64,000 nucleotides of DNA from Herminiimonas sp. (lineage in GTDB: Bacteria; Pseudomonadota; Gammaproteobacteria; Burkholderiales; Burkholderiaceae_D): the NCBI GenBank assembly GCA_027310305.1, contig DAIDBD010000053.1:62001-126000 (forward strand). The letters run 5' to 3'. The position numbers were made by a program, and so were the translations under genes. Positions 29,304-38,113 of the stretch are shown in pieces (the first letter of the stretch is position 1; each line of letters starts with the position of its first letter). The notes beneath the pieces were generated by a model. The model had not been told where the DNA came from. It saw only the letters and a program-made list of their open reading frames with translations, and searched no databases.

Positions 29304-29660
29304 CTATGCATTTGTTAAACGGCGTTCAAGCTTGAGCAGCAATCCTTTTCTATTTTTGTGCCGGGTTTCGTACGAGCGGATTTTTCTGATATCTGCAGCC
29401 GACAAAGATTCTAACCGGCTGGCAATCTGCGCAATGGTCAGCTTTTGATAGTCCTTCAACGGCAGGTTGCGGTCAGGCGATGTCCCCTGACGATCCTTTC
29501 GCTGCTCTTCCTTGGTTTCGCCATATTGTGAGCGTTGTTTATTGACGATGCGGGCAGCGACTTCTTCTTCGCGCCCCTGATAACGATGGTCTTGCTTGAA
29601 TTTATGCTCGAGTTTCTTGAACTCGCGTTCACGTTTGGGGCTAGCACCGGCTGGCATCAT
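29304..29660 (-). CDS. Small charged hypothetical protein with Rho-N-like C-terminal segment
   Basis: A 118-residue, highly basic and acidic protein. The N-terminal half (KREREFKKLEHKFKQDHRYQ, EEEVAARIVNKQRSQYGETKEE) looks like a short disordered or coiled segment seen in small stress or plasmid-stability type proteins; the C-terminal half (YQKLTIAQIASRLESLSAADIRKI then RSYETRHKNRKGLLLKLERRL) looks like a SAP/Rho-N-type helix-extended-helix module that could bind nucleic acid. AGGAG precedes two adjacent ATG codons. It is last in a same-strand string with two tiny genes and a CBS protein. Function unknown. Confidence 0.65.
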   Translation of the reverse strand: MMPAGASPKREREFKKLEHKFKQDHRYQGREEEVAARIVNKQRSQYGETKEEQRKDRQGTSPDRNLPLKDYQKLTIAQIASRLESLSAADIRKIRSYETRHKNRKGLLLKLERRLTNA

Positions 29661-29829
29661 TGTTCTCCTGCGAGAATAGGCTTATCGATATTGCATAATC
29701 GATGATGGCGCCGGGGTCAACAGGCACTTTTGGAGAAGCGTTCGAAGCGCCGGGAGCGGTTGTTTGCGCCCACACGGAAACAATTAATGCCAGCGCCGCC
29801 CCCGGAATCGCGATATGTAAATTTTTCAT
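29641..29829 (-). CDS. Tiny exported hypothetical protein
   Basis: A 62-residue frame with a convincing signal peptide: basic MKNLH, hydrophobic IAIPGAALALIVSVWA and a cleavage-type AQT. The mature part is short and Pro/Ser/Ala-rich (TAPGASNASPKVPVDPG). Its 3' end overlaps the next gene's start by 20 bases in another frame. Short Ala/Pro-rich exported proteins of this type are common in Burkholderiales, but no function is known. Real translation is plausible, not certain. Confidence 0.45.
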   Translation of the reverse strand: MKNLHIAIPGAALALIVSVWAQTTAPGASNASPKVPVDPGAIIDYAISISLFSQENNDASRC

Positions 29830-29880
29830 GGATCATCCCAAAAGACGCGCATATTTTCCAGATTACGTTGTCTTTCTTGT

Positions 29881-30108
29881 TTACGGCGACACCGGATCGT
29901 CCGGATCCGGATCGGCCGGCACGCTTTTCTGAACGTCCTTTTGACTGATGCGACGCGGCTTATCAAGAACATCATTTGCATGGCTCTTGCGATCACGGTC
30001 AACGTCATCCGGATCAGCGGGCTTTTCATGCTCGCGCTGTTTTGGTTCAGCCGCCTGCCTGGGATCAGCAGGATTGCAGGCCTGCCTTGTTTCATGAACC
30101 TTCTTCAT
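29881..30108 (-). CDS. Small hydrophilic hypothetical protein
   Basis: A 75-residue, strongly charged protein (KPADPDDVDRDRKSHANDVL; DPDPDDP near the end) with no hydrophobic core, so it is probably intrinsically disordered. It starts 12 bases after the CBS-protein stop. Overlapping frames of similar length in the same interval have implausible compositions (Arg/Ile/Met-rich), which is why this one is chosen. Function unknown; disordered small proteins in stress blocks can be desiccation- or osmotic-stress related, but that is speculation. Confidence 0.5.
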   Translation of the reverse strand: MKKVHETRQACNPADPRQAAEPKQREHEKPADPDDVDRDRKSHANDVLDKPRRISQKDVQKSVPADPDPDDPVSP

Positions 30109-30120
30109 CGCGAACGCCTG

Positions 30121-30540
30121 TCAAGCAGGTTTCGAGATTTCCGAGAGCGCCTCGCCGGCAGGCCTGATGTCGGCGCTTTCGACGGCAAAATCTCCAAGCG
30201 CCACAATCCCGACCAACCGCTTGTCGGCATTCACGATCGGCAAGCGCCGGATCTGATGATCGCTCATGATCCTGGCCGCATCTTCCACGGAATCATTTTC
30301 GTAAGCCCAGACGATGCCTTCCGACATGATGTCGCGAACTTTGGTGTTCGTGTCCTTGCCATCGGCGATCGCGCGAATCGCAATGTCGCGATCGGATATT
30401 GCGCCGATCATGCGATCGTTTTCTCCGACAGGCATCATGCCAAAATCGCCGTCGCGCATTTGTTTCGCCGCTTCCTTCATCGTCGCATCGGGACTGATAA
30501 CCTGTACATTCCGGCTCATTACATCTTTAAGCGTGTGCAT
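30121..30540 (-). CDS. Twin CBS-domain protein
   Basis: A 139-residue protein consisting of two CBS motifs (about residues 8-60 and 72-125). The first shows VISPDATMKEAAKQMRDGDFGMMPVGENDRMIGAISDRDIA, the second contains DSVEDAARIMSDHQIRRLPIVNADKRLVGIVALGD. Pairs of CBS motifs bind adenine nucleotides and act as energy or redox sensors. This stand-alone type is frequent in stress or anaerobiosis gene blocks of Proteobacteria. It is first in a string with three small genes. The 194 bases upstream to 30734 are AT-rich and hold no gene. Confidence 0.93.
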   Translation of the reverse strand: MHTLKDVMSRNVQVISPDATMKEAAKQMRDGDFGMMPVGENDRMIGAISDRDIAIRAIADGKDTNTKVRDIMSEGIVWAYENDSVEDAARIMSDHQIRRLPIVNADKRLVGIVALGDFAVESADIRPAGEALSEISKPA

Positions 30541-30734
30541 GCCAATCTCCTTGTATAAACATCATAAAAATCGCGCTTGACGAACGATTGCGCATTTCGA
30601 TCTGGCTTCCTCTTCTCGAGATTGAAAACCGGCTATTCTGAAATGAACAGCATGGTTTCAACGGGTTTGACCAATCGGCTTATTCGTTGAATATGGTTTA
30701 ATGATTTCTCGAAGATCTGTTGATTCCGCAAATG

Positions 30735-32078
30735 TCAAATACCGGTCGGAAATGTTTCCGCCACATCGGCGCTCTTCGCTGTACCGGGTTCAAGCGGCTC
30801 TACAGCTTGTGTTTCATCAAAATGCAGTACGGCATCGAATTGCTCGGAAAGCCGTGCATGGAAATAATGGCTCAATCGTTCCGTTTCAGGACGATAAATA
30901 ACGCCGATGGCTCGTTCGAGACGCGGCTCGCATAGTGCTTGTCGTAGAGGCCCTTGATTACGCAGGACAAGCAAAAAACGTGCGATATCCGCAGCATGGA
31001 AGAGCGCTTCATAACTTCCCTCCAGTCCCGGACGTACGCGTTTTTGCTGCGGCGGCGTATCCCAATCGGAAGCTGCGGTAACAGTGCCCTGATAAGTCGT
31101 GAATCCGACGAGTACGGCATCTGCGTCATACCGTTCACGCACAAGTTGGCCGACGTTGAGCTCGCCGCCGGCTCCCAGTTCGGTTGCCCGCGCGTCGCCC
31201 AGATGCGAGTTATGTTCCCACACCACGATCTTCGCTTTTTTTCCTTGATTTTCAAGATGCGCCACGAGCGCTTCAAGCGTTTCAGCCATGTGGCGATCGC
31301 GCTTATTCCAGGATTCAGCGCGGCCGCGAAACATCGAGCGGTAATATTCCTCGGCATTTTTTACCAGACGCGCGTTTTGCTCTACGAAGAAAAACTCGTC
31401 GCTCTCCACCTGCCCATCGCGGCTCGCATAGGCAACGGCATGTTTTTGCAATTCGATGACCTGGCTTAGCACTTCTTTCTCGCAGGATGCGGTCAAATCG
31501 AAGCTTGCAGCATAGCCATAGGCTTGCGCATCCTCGCGGAAGTGGTCGAAGCACGAATAGCGATAGTGCGCCCGCTTGGCTGCTTCGGGGTCTGTCTTTT
31601 GCAGATAGCCCAGAACCGCGTCCATCGAGGTATACAAACTGTACAGGTCGAGGCCGTAAAAACCGGCTTTTGCCGTTTCTGCCGCAAGCCCATCGTTGCG
31701 TGCGCGCATCCATTCGACAAAATCGAGGACGTCCGCATTGCGCCACATCCAAGTGGGAAAACGCTTGAAACCAGCGAGCGCATCATGGCCATTGGCGTCA
31801 GGACCTGCGCCGCGAATATAACGATTGACCCGGTAAGCGTCCGGCCAGTCCGCTTCTACGGCGACCGCGTTAAAGTCCTTTTCTTCGATCAAACGTTTCG
31901 TGATCTTCGCGCGCGCATCATAGAAATCGTGCGTTCCATGCGACGCTTCGCCCAGCAAAACGAAACGCGCGTCACCCACCAAATCCATCAGCGGATCATA
32001 ATCCGTTGCCACGCCTTCAATTCTGTGCGCAGCATCACGGATAACTTGGACTGGCATGCTGTTCATCGCATTTTTCAT
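30735..32078 (-). CDS. Erythromycin-esterase-family enzyme (EreA/EreB-like)
   Basis: A 447-residue member of the erythromycin esterase superfamily. LLGEASHGTHDFYDARAKIT contributes E44 and H47, and VAVEADWPDAYRVNRY contributes E75, matching the catalytic acidic/His cluster of EreB; VVWEHNSHLGDARA carries the later conserved His. Most family members, including those in stress clusters, are not macrolide esterases and have unknown substrates, so resistance should not be assumed. It follows a phosphoribosyltransferase gene after 30 bases, which in turn follows a hydrolase gene; the three form an operon read on the minus strand. Confidence 0.88.
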   Translation of the reverse strand: MKNAMNSMPVQVIRDAAHRIEGVATDYDPLMDLVGDARFVLLGEASHGTHDFYDARAKITKRLIEEKDFNAVAVEADWPDAYRVNRYIRGAGPDANGHDALAGFKRFPTWMWRNADVLDFVEWMRARNDGLAAETAKAGFYGLDLYSLYTSMDAVLGYLQKTDPEAAKRAHYRYSCFDHFREDAQAYGYAASFDLTASCEKEVLSQVIELQKHAVAYASRDGQVESDEFFFVEQNARLVKNAEEYYRSMFRGRAESWNKRDRHMAETLEALVAHLENQGKKAKIVVWEHNSHLGDARATELGAGGELNVGQLVRERYDADAVLVGFTTYQGTVTAASDWDTPPQQKRVRPGLEGSYEALFHAADIARFLLVLRNQGPLRQALCEPRLERAIGVIYRPETERLSHYFHARLSEQFDAVLHFDETQAVEPLEPGTAKSADVAETFPTGI

Positions 32079-32108
32079 TGGCCGGCTCAGTTAGGCAATG
32101 CGCCCGGT

Positions 32109-32792
32109 CTATGGTTTATGGGACACGGTGCCTGGTCGAGCAGCGTCCGGTCGTTCATATCCTGCTTGTGCAAGCAAATGGTGAACCTCTTCATCTGTCG
32201 TTTGCGAAAAATTCTGATACCAGCGGCCAACGCCATAGAACGGTTCCGGTGTCGCGACGCAAATTATCTCGTCCACTTCCGACCTGAATTCATCGCATGT
32301 CTGTGCTGCCGCGACCGGAACCCCTACGACGATACGTCCGGGATGCTGCCTTCGCAACGCCGTGGCAGCGGCCCGCATGGTTGAGCCCGTTGCCAGCCCG
32401 TCGTCAACAAGAATCGCGGTGCGCCCATGCATCTCCGGCGGTGGGCGCTGACCTCGATACGCATGTTCGCGCCGCGCCAGTTCCTTGGTTTCCGTTGCCG
32501 TCACCGCATCAAGCGCTTCAGGGGAAATATGGAGCCGATTGACGATTTCCTCGTTGACGATGCGCACGCCGCCCGTTGCGATGGCTCCCATTGCAAGCTC
32601 TTCATGGCCGGGAACGCCCAGCTTCCGTACAATAAAAACATCGAGCGGAGCATCAAGCGCCTTGGCCACTTCAAAGGCGACGGGCACACCGCCGCGCGGC
32701 AAGCCAAGCACCAATACGTCGGACCGGCCAGCGTAATGCATCAATCGGTCCGCCAGCGCATCACCCGCTTCAATACGATCTTTAAATAGCAT
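32109..32792 (-). CDS. Phosphoribosyltransferase (type I fold, unknown substrate)
   Basis: A 227-residue PRTase-fold protein. The PRPP-binding motif is AILVDDGLATGSTM (VDDGLATGST at 129-138), with an upstream VLGLPRGGVPVAFEVA loop. These stand-alone enzymes, often fused or adjacent to a dienelactone-hydrolase-type alpha/beta hydrolase, have no established substrate. Here the hydrolase gene lies 51 bases upstream and an EreA-like gene 30 bases downstream, so the usual association is kept as three separate genes. The ATG is preceded by a weak ribosome site. Confidence 0.9.
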   Translation of the reverse strand: MLFKDRIEAGDALADRLMHYAGRSDVLVLGLPRGGVPVAFEVAKALDAPLDVFIVRKLGVPGHEELAMGAIATGGVRIVNEEIVNRLHISPEALDAVTATETKELARREHAYRGQRPPPEMHGRTAILVDDGLATGSTMRAAATALRRQHPGRIVVGVPVAAAQTCDEFRSEVDEIICVATPEPFYGVGRWYQNFSQTTDEEVHHLLAQAGYERPDAARPGTVSHKP

Positions 32793-32843
32793 GGCGTTGT
32801 TACCTTGGTGGTTTTGCGCCCGGTTGCGAAATGAAATCGGGTG

Positions 32844-33525
32844 TCAATCCGACAGAGGTCCCTGAACAAGACGCAGGTATTGCCGAAACCATTCGGTGGC
32901 AAGATGCGCCACTTCTTCGAGAGTGCCGGTTTCTTCAAAAAGATGCGTGGCGCCCGGCACGATGTGCAATTGTTTTTCACAACGCAACTGTGCGAACGCT
33001 TCCTCGTTGAGCTGAATTACCGGCCCATCCATGCCGCCGACGATCAGAAGCGTCGGCGACTTGACGTGCGCCAGCGCTTCTGCGGCAAGATCGGGCCGCC
33101 CGCCGCGCGACACAACCGCACTGATCTCCTGGCCCAAGTCCGCCGCCGCTACCCGCACCGCCACCGGTGCTTGCGCCAAAGTAGCCGACGCCCAAATGCA
33201 GCGTATCACCGTTGCTCCTGATCCAATTGGTCGCATCTTTCAATCGTTCGCTCAATAGCCGGATGTCGAAACGCAACTGGCGAGTGCGTACGTCTATTGC
33301 CTCTTCTTCCGGTGTCAGAAGGTCGAAAAGCAGCGTCCCAATACCCGCTTCGCGTATGGTGCGCGCCACCAGCTGATTGCGCGGGCTAAACCGGCTGCTG
33401 CCAGAACCATGCACAAAGAGCACGATGCCGTTTGCTCCCGCAGGAATATTCAACTCGCCTTCAAGTACCGACGAACCCGATGGGATTTGCACATCCCGCT
33501 TGTTTTGGCCTGCTGAATGTTGCAT
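32844..33525 (-). pseudogene. Alpha/beta hydrolase (dienelactone-hydrolase-like) with a frameshift
   Basis: Two overlapping frames encode the two halves of one hydrolase. The first (from ATG 33525) carries IVLFVHGSGSSRFSPRNQLVA and the nucleophile elbow YFGASTG (GxSxG). The second (to the stop at 32844) carries VAAADLGQEISAVVSRGGRPD, PTLLIVGGMDG with the acid Asp, and GATHLFEETGTLEEV with the catalytic His. The switch occurs in a GC-rich run near 33160-33165, just after the elbow; removing one base there restores a continuous protein of about 226 residues. The gene is therefore either broken or misread in sequencing. It is first in the operon with the PRTase and EreA-like genes. Confidence 0.8.
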
Positions 33526-33983
33526 TTGAAACTTATCGTGCCAGGCAGTTATCGAATGGAACCGGTTTACAAAATAGGATTTGCGAAAAACAAGTCGAGC
33601 TTGGACAGCGCATAGTTAAACCGTTTTTTCATTATCCGGTCGAATGATTCGTTGCGTACCGAGATCATGATCTCCGGCCTGCGTTTTGGCTTAGGTTAAC
33701 GACCGGTTGCGTTACAACGGAAAAATTGGAATTAATCAATGCAATTATGGTCATTGCACACCTTTTTTCATCGACAGTAAAATTGATCGTTAAGTTCATT
33801 ATTCGGCTTGAACTGCGTTCCGTATTTATCCGATTCTCCAAGCCCGTAAACCGCCTATTCAACAGCTTGAGTCAACTCCCTCCGAGTAGGTCCGTTGTGT
33901 GCCGATTTATGTGCCGATAAATCAAGAGTTGTGACTTGAACAGTCATTGGAATTGCGCAAGTCCCATGAATAACAACGATTAT
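33526..33983. other. AT-rich intergenic stretch without recognised genes
   Basis: About 460 bases separating the stress operon from the second glycan block, AT-rich in 33600-33860. It should contain the promoter of the minus-strand hydrolase-PRTase-esterase operon. A short palindrome (AGATCATGATCT at about 33662-33673) is present. Short frames here have no ribosome sites or protein-like composition. No tRNA, attachment site or transposon end was found. Confidence 0.5.
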
Positions 33984-35000
33984 TCAGCTCGCTTCATTTG
34001 TCGTTTCCATATTCCTTATCACCGGCTCCCTGGCCCGGCCATGACTTGACGCAATGCCGCCGGTAATTGCATTCAGCGCCGCATTCCAGTCGTCGATGAA
34101 ACGTTGAATGCCGAACCGTTCCAGCGCCCGCTTGCGCGCATTCTCGCCGAGCTGCCGCGCTTGTGCCGGATCGCGCACCAGTTCCTGCATGCGCGACACC
34201 AGCGTCGCAAGATTCGTATCGACATAGCCGGACTTGCCGTTTTCGATCGCGGTCGCCATTTCAGTCGTTGCCAGCCCGATCACCGGCACGCCGATCATCA
34301 TTGCCTCGATCACCGCCAGACCCATGCTGGTGTAACGGATCGGATTGAACAGAAACCGGTAATCGGCCGCAAAGGCCGGTAGCTGCGCATGCTGCACTTC
34401 ACCGATGCCGCCCAGTGCTTCCGCGCCCATGCCGACCAGATCCAGCGGCACCTGCTCGCGCGCAGCGGCAAAAATATCGCCGCCCAGACGACGCCCTCGG
34501 CGAGCGAGATTGTTGACCACCACCAGACCGCGCTCGATCTGCCCGTTGTAGCGAACGTTCTGCGGAACGATCACGCCGTGTTCGATCACGCGGGTCGGCG
34601 TGCGGCCGTTATCCCACATCAGTTGATTGAAGGGCGTGACATGCACCAGCAGCACGTTTGGATCGTCAACCGGATGACGCATGTCGGTAGGATGTTCGCG
34701 CGGCGTGTCGTGCTCCAGGTAAATGCGCGGCAAGCCGCGTTGCGCGGGTGTCAGGAATTCATGCTGGTCCTTCAGGTACTGGTCGTCGTCCTGGAAAATG
34801 ATGCAATCGAATTCGTGCCGGGCGGCTTGGTCGACCGGCATGTCGATCACATTGTCGCCCCATGGCATATGGCCGCAACGCCCGCCATAACCGGCGGGCC
34901 GCCCGGGCTTCGACAGCACGTGAAAACGATGCGGCGCCTGCGTGAGGTAATACAGGTAGCTGCCATGGGTATGCCAGGTCAGAATATTTAACGGACGCAT
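33984..35000 (-). CDS. GT4-family glycosyltransferase
   Basis: A 338-residue GT-B protein. The N-terminus (MRPLNILTWHTHGSYLYYLT) is typical of a subgroup that begins with a W/H-rich strand, and the C-terminal half has RGLVVVNNLARRGRRLGGDIF, NPIRYTSMGLAVIEAMMIGVPVIGLATTEM and ENGKSGYV, the nucleotide-sugar site of GT4 enzymes. Donor and acceptor are unknown. It lies 51 bases after the GT2 gene on the same strand, so both probably share one transcript. Confidence 0.85.
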   Translation of the reverse strand: MRPLNILTWHTHGSYLYYLTQAPHRFHVLSKPGRPAGYGGRCGHMPWGDNVIDMPVDQAARHEFDCIIFQDDDQYLKDQHEFLTPAQRGLPRIYLEHDTPREHPTDMRHPVDDPNVLLVHVTPFNQLMWDNGRTPTRVIEHGVIVPQNVRYNGQIERGLVVVNNLARRGRRLGGDIFAAAREQVPLDLVGMGAEALGGIGEVQHAQLPAFAADYRFLFNPIRYTSMGLAVIEAMMIGVPVIGLATTEMATAIENGKSGYVDTNLATLVSRMQELVRDPAQARQLGENARKRALERFGIQRFIDDWNAALNAITGGIASSHGRAREPVIRNMETTNEAS

Positions 35001-35051
35001 GATCGCTTTATTTCTTTATTTTTTCGGATGGGGGGAACGCGGTCGCCGTCA

Positions 35052-36065
35052 TCAAATGAGCGGTGCGCGAAACCTGACTGCGCCGACCATGCGCCAGAAC
35101 ACCGCCAGCGGCGGGATGACAGCCGACGTGATGACCATCTCGACGACATGCGGCCGGGTCCTGGCCGTGTTGCGAAGGCGCGCCCAGCAAAACCGCGCGG
35201 TCATCACGCCCCACACGCCGCCCGCAATGGCCGCCACCGCGGCATTGCCGGACGCAAGGCCGATCAATGCGCCGATCAGCGCTGCGGCGATCAGGTAATA
35301 ATCCCAACGCGGCGTCGCGCGTATCTTTTGCCGGTACAGACGCGGATGCTTCTTGTACAGCAGCGCATCGAACAGGATTTTCTTTTGCTGCGAGATGCTC
35401 ACGCCCCACGGCGCCGGCCTGACCGGATGCACGATCACAGCCTGCGGCACATGCACGATGTTGACACGGCTGTCCAGCAGCCGAAAATAAAAGTCGCTGT
35501 CTTCGCGCCATGCAAACCGGAAGCGCTCATCGAAGCCGCCCAACGATTCGAGTACCGTCTTGCGGCAAAAACAGTTGGCCGTGACGAACTCGGCGGTTTC
35601 CAGGTGCTTTGCATCACGCTCGTAATCGGTGGGCGTGGCCGATATCGGCATTTCAATCCGTCCCCAGATTGCATCGACATTGTTGCCGAATGCCGCCACG
35701 CCGTTTTTGAGCCAGCCTTTGGTCGGCACGGTATCGTCGTCGGTAAATGCGATGATCGGCGCGCGCGCCGCTTGCCAGCCGCGGTTGCGCGCCGCTGCCG
35801 GCCCATGCGGCCCGTGGTTGGCAACATAAAAAATATCGAGCCGCTTTCGAGACATCCGGGCGGTCCATTCGGCAACGATATCCTCGGTACTCCGGCTCGG
35901 CCCGTCGTCGACAATGATGATTTCATAATCGGTCGAATCGAAATCCTGAACCGCCAGCGCTTCCAGGCAGCGGTTCAGCAGATCGGCCCGCCCGCAAGTC
36001 GGTACCACCACCGAAACCGGCAAAGGCATTTTGGCGGCGGTGTACGAATCGTCATTTGTTTTCAT
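35052..36065 (-). CDS. GT2-family glycosyltransferase with C-terminal membrane segments
   Basis: A 337-residue GT-A transferase. VSVVVPTCGRADLLNRCLEAL and YEIIIVDDGPS form the nucleotide-binding strand, APIIAFTDDDTVP carries the DxD-type metal site, and FDERFRFAWREDSDFYFRLL the catalytic ED acid/base region. The last quarter contains two hydrophobic segments (YYLIAAALIGALIGLASG; AVAAIAGGVWGVM), suggesting membrane anchoring. The start at 36065 has a GAGGCGAGGC stretch upstream; the frame itself extends to 36377 but the extra part overlaps the ABC exporter's end and is not protein-like. It is part of the glycan block. Confidence 0.9.
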   Translation of the reverse strand: MKTNDDSYTAAKMPLPVSVVVPTCGRADLLNRCLEALAVQDFDSTDYEIIIVDDGPSRSTEDIVAEWTARMSRKRLDIFYVANHGPHGPAAARNRGWQAARAPIIAFTDDDTVPTKGWLKNGVAAFGNNVDAIWGRIEMPISATPTDYERDAKHLETAEFVTANCFCRKTVLESLGGFDERFRFAWREDSDFYFRLLDSRVNIVHVPQAVIVHPVRPAPWGVSISQQKKILFDALLYKKHPRLYRQKIRATPRWDYYLIAAALIGALIGLASGNAAVAAIAGGVWGVMTARFCWARLRNTARTRPHVVEMVITSAVIPPLAVFWRMVGAVRFRAPLI

Positions 36066-36319
36066 TGCCTCGCCTCTACCGGCCAAGTGCAATCGCAATA
36101 CAGTGGCGGTTTCGCTTGCCTGCACGACGCAGCCGGATTTTTCTCGTTGAGCAGCATGCCGACGCACAATCCGGTCTCGTACGTCAGCTAATTGAGTCAC
36201 TTTTTCCATAAGCGATGCGGTTGGGAAAAACAATTGAAATTGGTTGATTGCAGGAACGAATTTTTTGCATGAGTTAGCGAAGATGCAATTCCCATTCCAG
36301 CGCTTCCGCCATTGAGAAG

Positions 36320-38113
36320 TCATGCGCGCGGCAATGCAATCTGTTCGATTTTTTCTGCACGCTGTTGTAAAAACCACAGGTTGGCATACACGCCGTTCCG
36401 CTGCAGCAGTTCCGCATGGTTTCCGCGTTCCACGATATGCCCGCGCTCCAGCACCAGGATTTCATCGGCTCCCACGATGGTGGAAAGACGATGCGCGATG
36501 ATCAACGCGGTTCTGTCGATCGACAGGCGATCGAGCTCTTGCTGGATTGCATGCTCCGATTGCGAATCCAGCGCCGACGTCGCTTCATCGAATATCAGTA
36601 TCGGCGGATTTTTCAGGATCGCGCGCGCGACGGCAATCCGCTGCTTTTCGCCGCCGGACAACTTGACGCCGCGCTCGCCGACCTGGGTCTCGTATTTTTC
36701 CGGCAGCGACTCGATCAGGTCATGGATATGCGCGGCCTTTGCCGCCGCGACGACCTCTTCCCGGCTGGCGCCGGTCCGGCCGTAGGCAATGTTGTAGCCG
36801 ATGGTGTCGTTGAACAGCACGGTGTCCTGCGGCACCACGCCGATGATCTTCCGCAAGCTGCTCGAACTGACCTTGGTGATCTCTTGCCCATCGACCAGAA
36901 TCCGTCCGCCGGACGGATCGTAGAACCGCAGAAGCAGCCGCGCCAGCGTCGATTTGCCGGAACCGCTGCCGCCCACCACGGCAAGCGTGCGTCCCGGCGG
37001 AATCCGGAAACTGATGCCGGTCAATATCGGACGCGCCGGTTCGTAATGAAAGCTCACGTTGTCGAACACGACTTCGCCGCGTTGCGGCTGCAACGCGGGC
37101 AGCGTCGGCGATTCGTCTATTTCCGGCCGCTCGCGCAATAGCTGGAACAGCCGTTCCGCGTTCACCCATGCATCCTTGGCTTCGCGGTAAACGAAGCCGA
37201 GCGCATTCAGCGGCAGGCAAACCTGCAGCACATAGGCGTTGATGAGCACCAGATCGCCGACGGTCATTTCGCTCGCCATCACGGCCTGCCCCGCAAGCAG
37301 CATGATCGCCGCGACGCCGACCGCAATGATCGCGCTCTGGCCGACGTGCAGCGTAAACAGCGCTTTCTGGTTCGCGATGGCGGCTTCGGTCCATCTGCCC
37401 ATGATCTGCTGAAAGCGTTGCGCTTCCACCGCTTCGTTGGTGAAATACTTGACGGTATCGTAGTTGATCAGGCTGTCGGCCAGCCGGCTTTTCGCGCTGG
37501 AATCGAGCCGGTTCACACGGCGCTGGTAAATGGTCCGCAGCGCGGTGAAATACAGCGTGAAACCGGAATAGACGACAAAGGTCACCGCAATGATTCCCGC
37601 ATACCAATCGCTGTAGCGCGCCATCATGATCGCAAGCACCAGCCCGATTTCGATCAATGTGGGAACGATGGTAAACAAGCCGACGCCGAGCAGAAATGCG
37701 ATGCCGTTGGTGCCTCGGTCGATATCGGGCAGCAGTCCGCCCATGCGGCGCTGCGCATGGAAACGCGCGCCCAGCTTGTGAAGATGGGAAAACGTATCGA
37801 GTGCGTAAGTTGCCACGGTGCGCTGGGTGACGCGCGAAAAAAGCAGGTCGCGCAATTCGTTGAAAAGCGTGCTGGAAAAGCGCAGGAATGCATAGCCGGC
37901 CAGCAGGTAAACCGGCAATGCGGCAACCTGTTCGGGACGCGACAGCGCATCGATAATGCGCTTAAGCAATAACGGCACCAGCACGGTGGTTATCTTTGCG
38001 AAAATCAGAAACGCCACCGCCGCGGCGATACGGCCGCGATAAGGCGATACCACGCGCCAAAGACCCGCCAGAACGCTGTCTTCCTTATGCCGTTTGTTTT
38101 TGGGCCGCATCAT
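36320..38113 (-). CDS. ABC exporter, fused permease-ATPase (ATM1-like)
   Basis: About 597 residues from ATG 38113 (the frame runs on to a TTG at 38179). The N-terminal half is a six-span exporter domain (with FHAQRRMGGLLPDIDRGTNG and the NYDTVKYFTNE segment characteristic of the ATM1/HMT1 heavy-metal and glutathione-conjugate exporters). The ATPase domain shows Walker A VGGSGSGKST, Q-loop VPQDTVLF, signature LSGGEKQRIA, Walker B ILIFDEATSALD and H-loop IIAHRLST, all intact. Export of glutathione-bound iron-sulfur or metal species is the family role; the position between glycosyltransferase genes and a carbamoyltransferase leaves open a role in glycan or small-molecule export. Confidence 0.9.
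   Translation of the reverse strand: MMRPKNKRHKEDSVLAGLWRVVSPYRGRIAAAVAFLIFAKITTVLVPLLLKRIIDALSRPEQVAALPVYLLAGYAFLRFSSTLFNELRDLLFSRVTQRTVATYALDTFSHLHKLGARFHAQRRMGGLLPDIDRGTNGIAFLLGVGLFTIVPTLIEIGLVLAIMMARYSDWYAGIIAVTFVVYSGFTLYFTALRTIYQRRVNRLDSSAKSRLADSLINYDTVKYFTNEAVEAQRFQQIMGRWTEAAIANQKALFTLHVGQSAIIAVGVAAIMLLAGQAVMASEMTVGDLVLINAYVLQVCLPLNALGFVYREAKDAWVNAERLFQLLRERPEIDESPTLPALQPQRGEVVFDNVSFHYEPARPILTGISFRIPPGRTLAVVGGSGSGKSTLARLLLRFYDPSGGRILVDGQEITKVSSSSLRKIIGVVPQDTVLFNDTIGYNIAYGRTGASREEVVAAAKAAHIHDLIESLPEKYETQVGERGVKLSGGEKQRIAVARAILKNPPILIFDEATSALDSQSEHAIQQELDRLSIDRTALIIAHRLSTIVGADEILVLERGHIVERGNHAELLQRNGVYANLWFLQQRAEKIEQIALPRA

Noticed and set aside
29826..30095. An alternative 89-codon minus-strand frame in the same interval as the small hydrophilic protein
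   Set aside because: Arg/Met/Ile-rich composition typical of a shadow; the overlapping 75-codon frame looks more like a protein.
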